Source of the DNA: Nautilus pompilius | Lineage: Eukaryota; Mollusca; Cephalopoda; Nautilida; Nautilidae | Assembly: GCA_018389105.1 (NCBI GenBank) | Contig: JACATO010000122.1 | Location: 1,883,501-1,947,500, forward strand | DNA: 64,000 nucleotides | Direction of reading: 5' to 3' | Part shown: piece by piece, positions 62,320-64,000 of the stretch | Position numbering within the stretch: the first letter of the stretch is position 1 | Layout: every line of letters starts with the position of its first letter | Notes under the pieces: generated by a model | Database searches by the model: none | Told to the model about the DNA's origin: nothing | Seen by the model: only the letters and a program-made list of their open reading frames with translations | Program-made: the position numbers and the translations under genes

Positions 62320-62529
62320 TGTTCAACTTGCAACAAATCGCCAAGTGCACTAGACATACGTTCACTCTAACACGTGTTAGGGTGAACGTAACTGACATGG
62401 CGTGATGCGGCTATTATTAGACTGAAGGTCAAAGTCAATGATGCACAGCAATGCAGTCGCGAGCACGCTGCACCAGCTGGTTGGTGTGCGGTTTTAAAAG
62501 TTTGGTTTGTTTTTGGACAGACCTCGTAT

Positions 62530-63439
62530 ATATATATTATATATATTGGTAAGTATCTAAAAAGTGCAGAGCAGAAAATGGTATGATTATCAGATGCTTT
62601 AGCTCAACAATTAAACTAGTTTCAATGTTTAGTAATAAAATGGGAATTTTTTTTCCTCAGTGTCTCCACTGTATGTCTTCCTTTTATAATCCCACAGCTT
62701 GGTCAGCATGGTTCTAAAATAGTTTTAACAAGAGGCGTGCCAATAATACTGAGGCCTAAAGAAATAAACCATATAGCCCAGACAGAGAATTCATTACTTA
62801 TTATATTAAGTGGTTTTCTTTTCAAAACTTTATGGTCTATAAAATCAACTCAGCCATAAAATGACTCACCACTAAAACTTTATTGATCTGTCAAACAAGT
62901 ATAAGATTGTGTATCATATTTATCTGATGTTGTTTCCCCCCATTGTTTTATACTTTCTACAAGATCTTCTGATATATATAAAAAAAAAATAATAACAACA
63001 GTTCACATAAGAAAACATAGTAAGAGCTCAATTGTTTTTTTTGTTGTTGTTGTTTTAGTTGAGTAGTTAAGTGTAGAGAGAGAAAATCTTACTTAATCCA
63101 AATCAACACCTCAAAGAATAAAATAGAATCTACATTTTGGCTTCTAAACATCTACAATCAGATTTAGAGCAATCAATTCCTTGAAATCCTAAGAAACTCA
63201 AACATGAAACTGATGAGAAAGTTAATTGGCTTGTGGATAAACCGTTTTAGTAACGGAAACCTTTCTATTAACAAAAAGAAAAAGAATTTGATAAAAAACA
63301 AACAAACAAAAACATTTTAACTAAGTTCATTAGACTGGATTTTATACTTAAAAGGAAAACAAAAATTTAATTTGCTTTACAGAAATCTCTTGACATTAAG
63401 GATGAGGGCATCTCACAGAAGTAAGCGTGATGGTATTTG
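62530..63439. other. AT-rich stretch without recognisable gene
   Basis: AT-rich spacer; no motif seen. Confidence 0.5.
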
Positions 63440-63665
63440 CCTTGGTGACCAGCCAAGTTACCTGTGAAGGATTAGTGAGGCTTAGACAGCGGTCTGTTAG
63501 AACTCTGCCATTTTAGATGTGGAAAAAATCCAGATCACTGAGAGGAAACCCACATGGCCAGCTCATAAAACGATTGAAAAGAAACACTAGGAAGACACTA
63601 CAAATTGAGTTGGTCCCAACCAGAATTCAAACTCAGGTTCTCTAAAAGAATAGTGCCTGATGCAA
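63440..63665 (-). repeat. Possible SINE fragment with tRNA-like B box
   Basis: Minus strand reads GAACCTGAGTTTGAATTCTG, with a B box one mismatch from consensus (GTTTGAATTC). It is followed by a conserved-looking body that includes, on the + strand, GAGAGGAAACCCACATGGCC. This arrangement is common in animal SINEs. The A box is not clear. It differs from the SINE head at 33021. Confidence 0.4.
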
Positions 63666-64000
63666 TTTTATTTTTATATATTCCTCATAACATTTTTAAA
63701 ATTTAAATTAATGAATAAAACTGTTTAATCTTAAAGATATATAAAAAGAAACATAACCTGTGTCAAAGATGTTGACTATGTCCATGCACCATCCTTTAAT
63801 ATTCACAGAAATAAGCAAAATGGCTTGTAAAATACGAGTATGATACAATAGTAATATTTTCAAAAATTTGTATTTTATTGATATGCATTTTTATACCAAA
63901 CAATTTTGTACTATGCTGTACATTAGAATGATCTATTCTAGATTCTTTTAAAGTGTAGATTTTTTTTTTATTTCAGTAGACAAATCTTCATGAAACAAAC
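63666..64000. other. AT-rich window end
   Basis: Nothing recognised. Confidence 0.5.

Larger units (their letters stand above)
60840..62526. mobile_element. Rearranged snap-back mariner with two inverted 5' halves
   Basis: Flanked by TA at 60838-60839 and 62527-62528. The left end CAAGATCTGTCCAAAAAGAA and the reverse-complemented right end CGAGGTCTGTCCAAAAACAA are both the 5' terminus of one mariner. The first arm (60840-61487) is repeated in inverted orientation at 61874-62526, about 650 bp each, separated by a 386-bp spacer holding the rest of a transposase that is cut off before its C-terminus. Junction bases CTTTTCAG/CTGAAAAG are shared by both arms. Arm identity looks about 90%. Confidence 0.92.

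Noticed and set aside
1-64000. CRISPR arrays, bacterial operons, rRNA genes
   Set aside because: None found. The sequence is eukaryotic in character (LINE, SINE, Penelope, mariner) with no spaced direct-repeat array.

Overview
This is AT-rich nuclear DNA from an animal. It carries no intact protein-coding gene that I can support. The longest open frames (about 140 codons) are pieces of dead transposons. Everything recognisable is repetitive: decayed Tc1/mariner, pogo/Tigger and hAT DNA transposons, a Penelope-like element, a CR1/L2-type LINE, a Ty3/gypsy retrotransposon, tRNA-derived SINE heads, microsatellites and one recent 2.05-kb tandem duplication. This repertoire fits an invertebrate metazoan (cnidarian, chelicerate or mollusc would all be plausible). 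No host gene is present to fix the species, so that is a guess. The window is probably intergenic or inside a very long intron.

Layout. 1.2-4.2 kb: a decayed + strand copy of a large, multi-copy invertebrate protein family ending in a Cys-rich segment. 8.2-8.7 kb: a Tigger-like element strongly resembling mammalian MER2. 10.3-13.2 kb: a Penelope-like element on the minus strand, with reverse transcriptase followed by a GIY-YIG-type remnant. 15.0-15.5 kb: a Tigger-like MITE with three CCAAT boxes. 17.7-18.7 kb: a LINE reverse transcriptase fossil. 22.8-24.3 kb: a mariner fossil followed by a Tc1 C-terminal piece. 27.6-28.4 kb: a Tc1-like transposase fossil. 31.4-35.5 kb: two >98% identical tandem copies, each with a Tigger-like MITE and a minus-strand SINE head. 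38.3-40.5 kb: a ZMYM/TTF-type hAT transposase pseudogene. 41.3-41.7 kb: a mariner C-terminal fossil. 42.3 and 46.2 kb: small Tigger-like MITEs. 48.8-49.0 kb: a 102-bp dimer.

50.6-51.6 kb: a Tigger-like element interrupted by a second MER2-like copy. 51.9-53.2 kb: a cecropia-type mariner whose transposase is split by a 306-bp hAT MITE with a perfect 8-bp target-site duplication. 54.1-55.4 kb: a complete but frameshifted mariner with both inverted repeats. 57.4-59.8 kb: a minus-strand gypsy pol fossil (zinc knuckle, protease, RT, RNase H, integrase). 60.8-62.5 kb: a rearranged snap-back mariner whose 5' half is present twice in inverted orientation, so that both ends are 5' ends.

The elements do not form a pathway; together they record successive invasions. 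The best leads are the snap-back mariner (long-hairpin potential), the MER2-like Tigger copies, whose non-coding interior resembles a mammalian family (possible horizontal transfer), the datable nested insertions, and the recent tandem duplication. Protein family matches are from memory of motifs, not from database searches.
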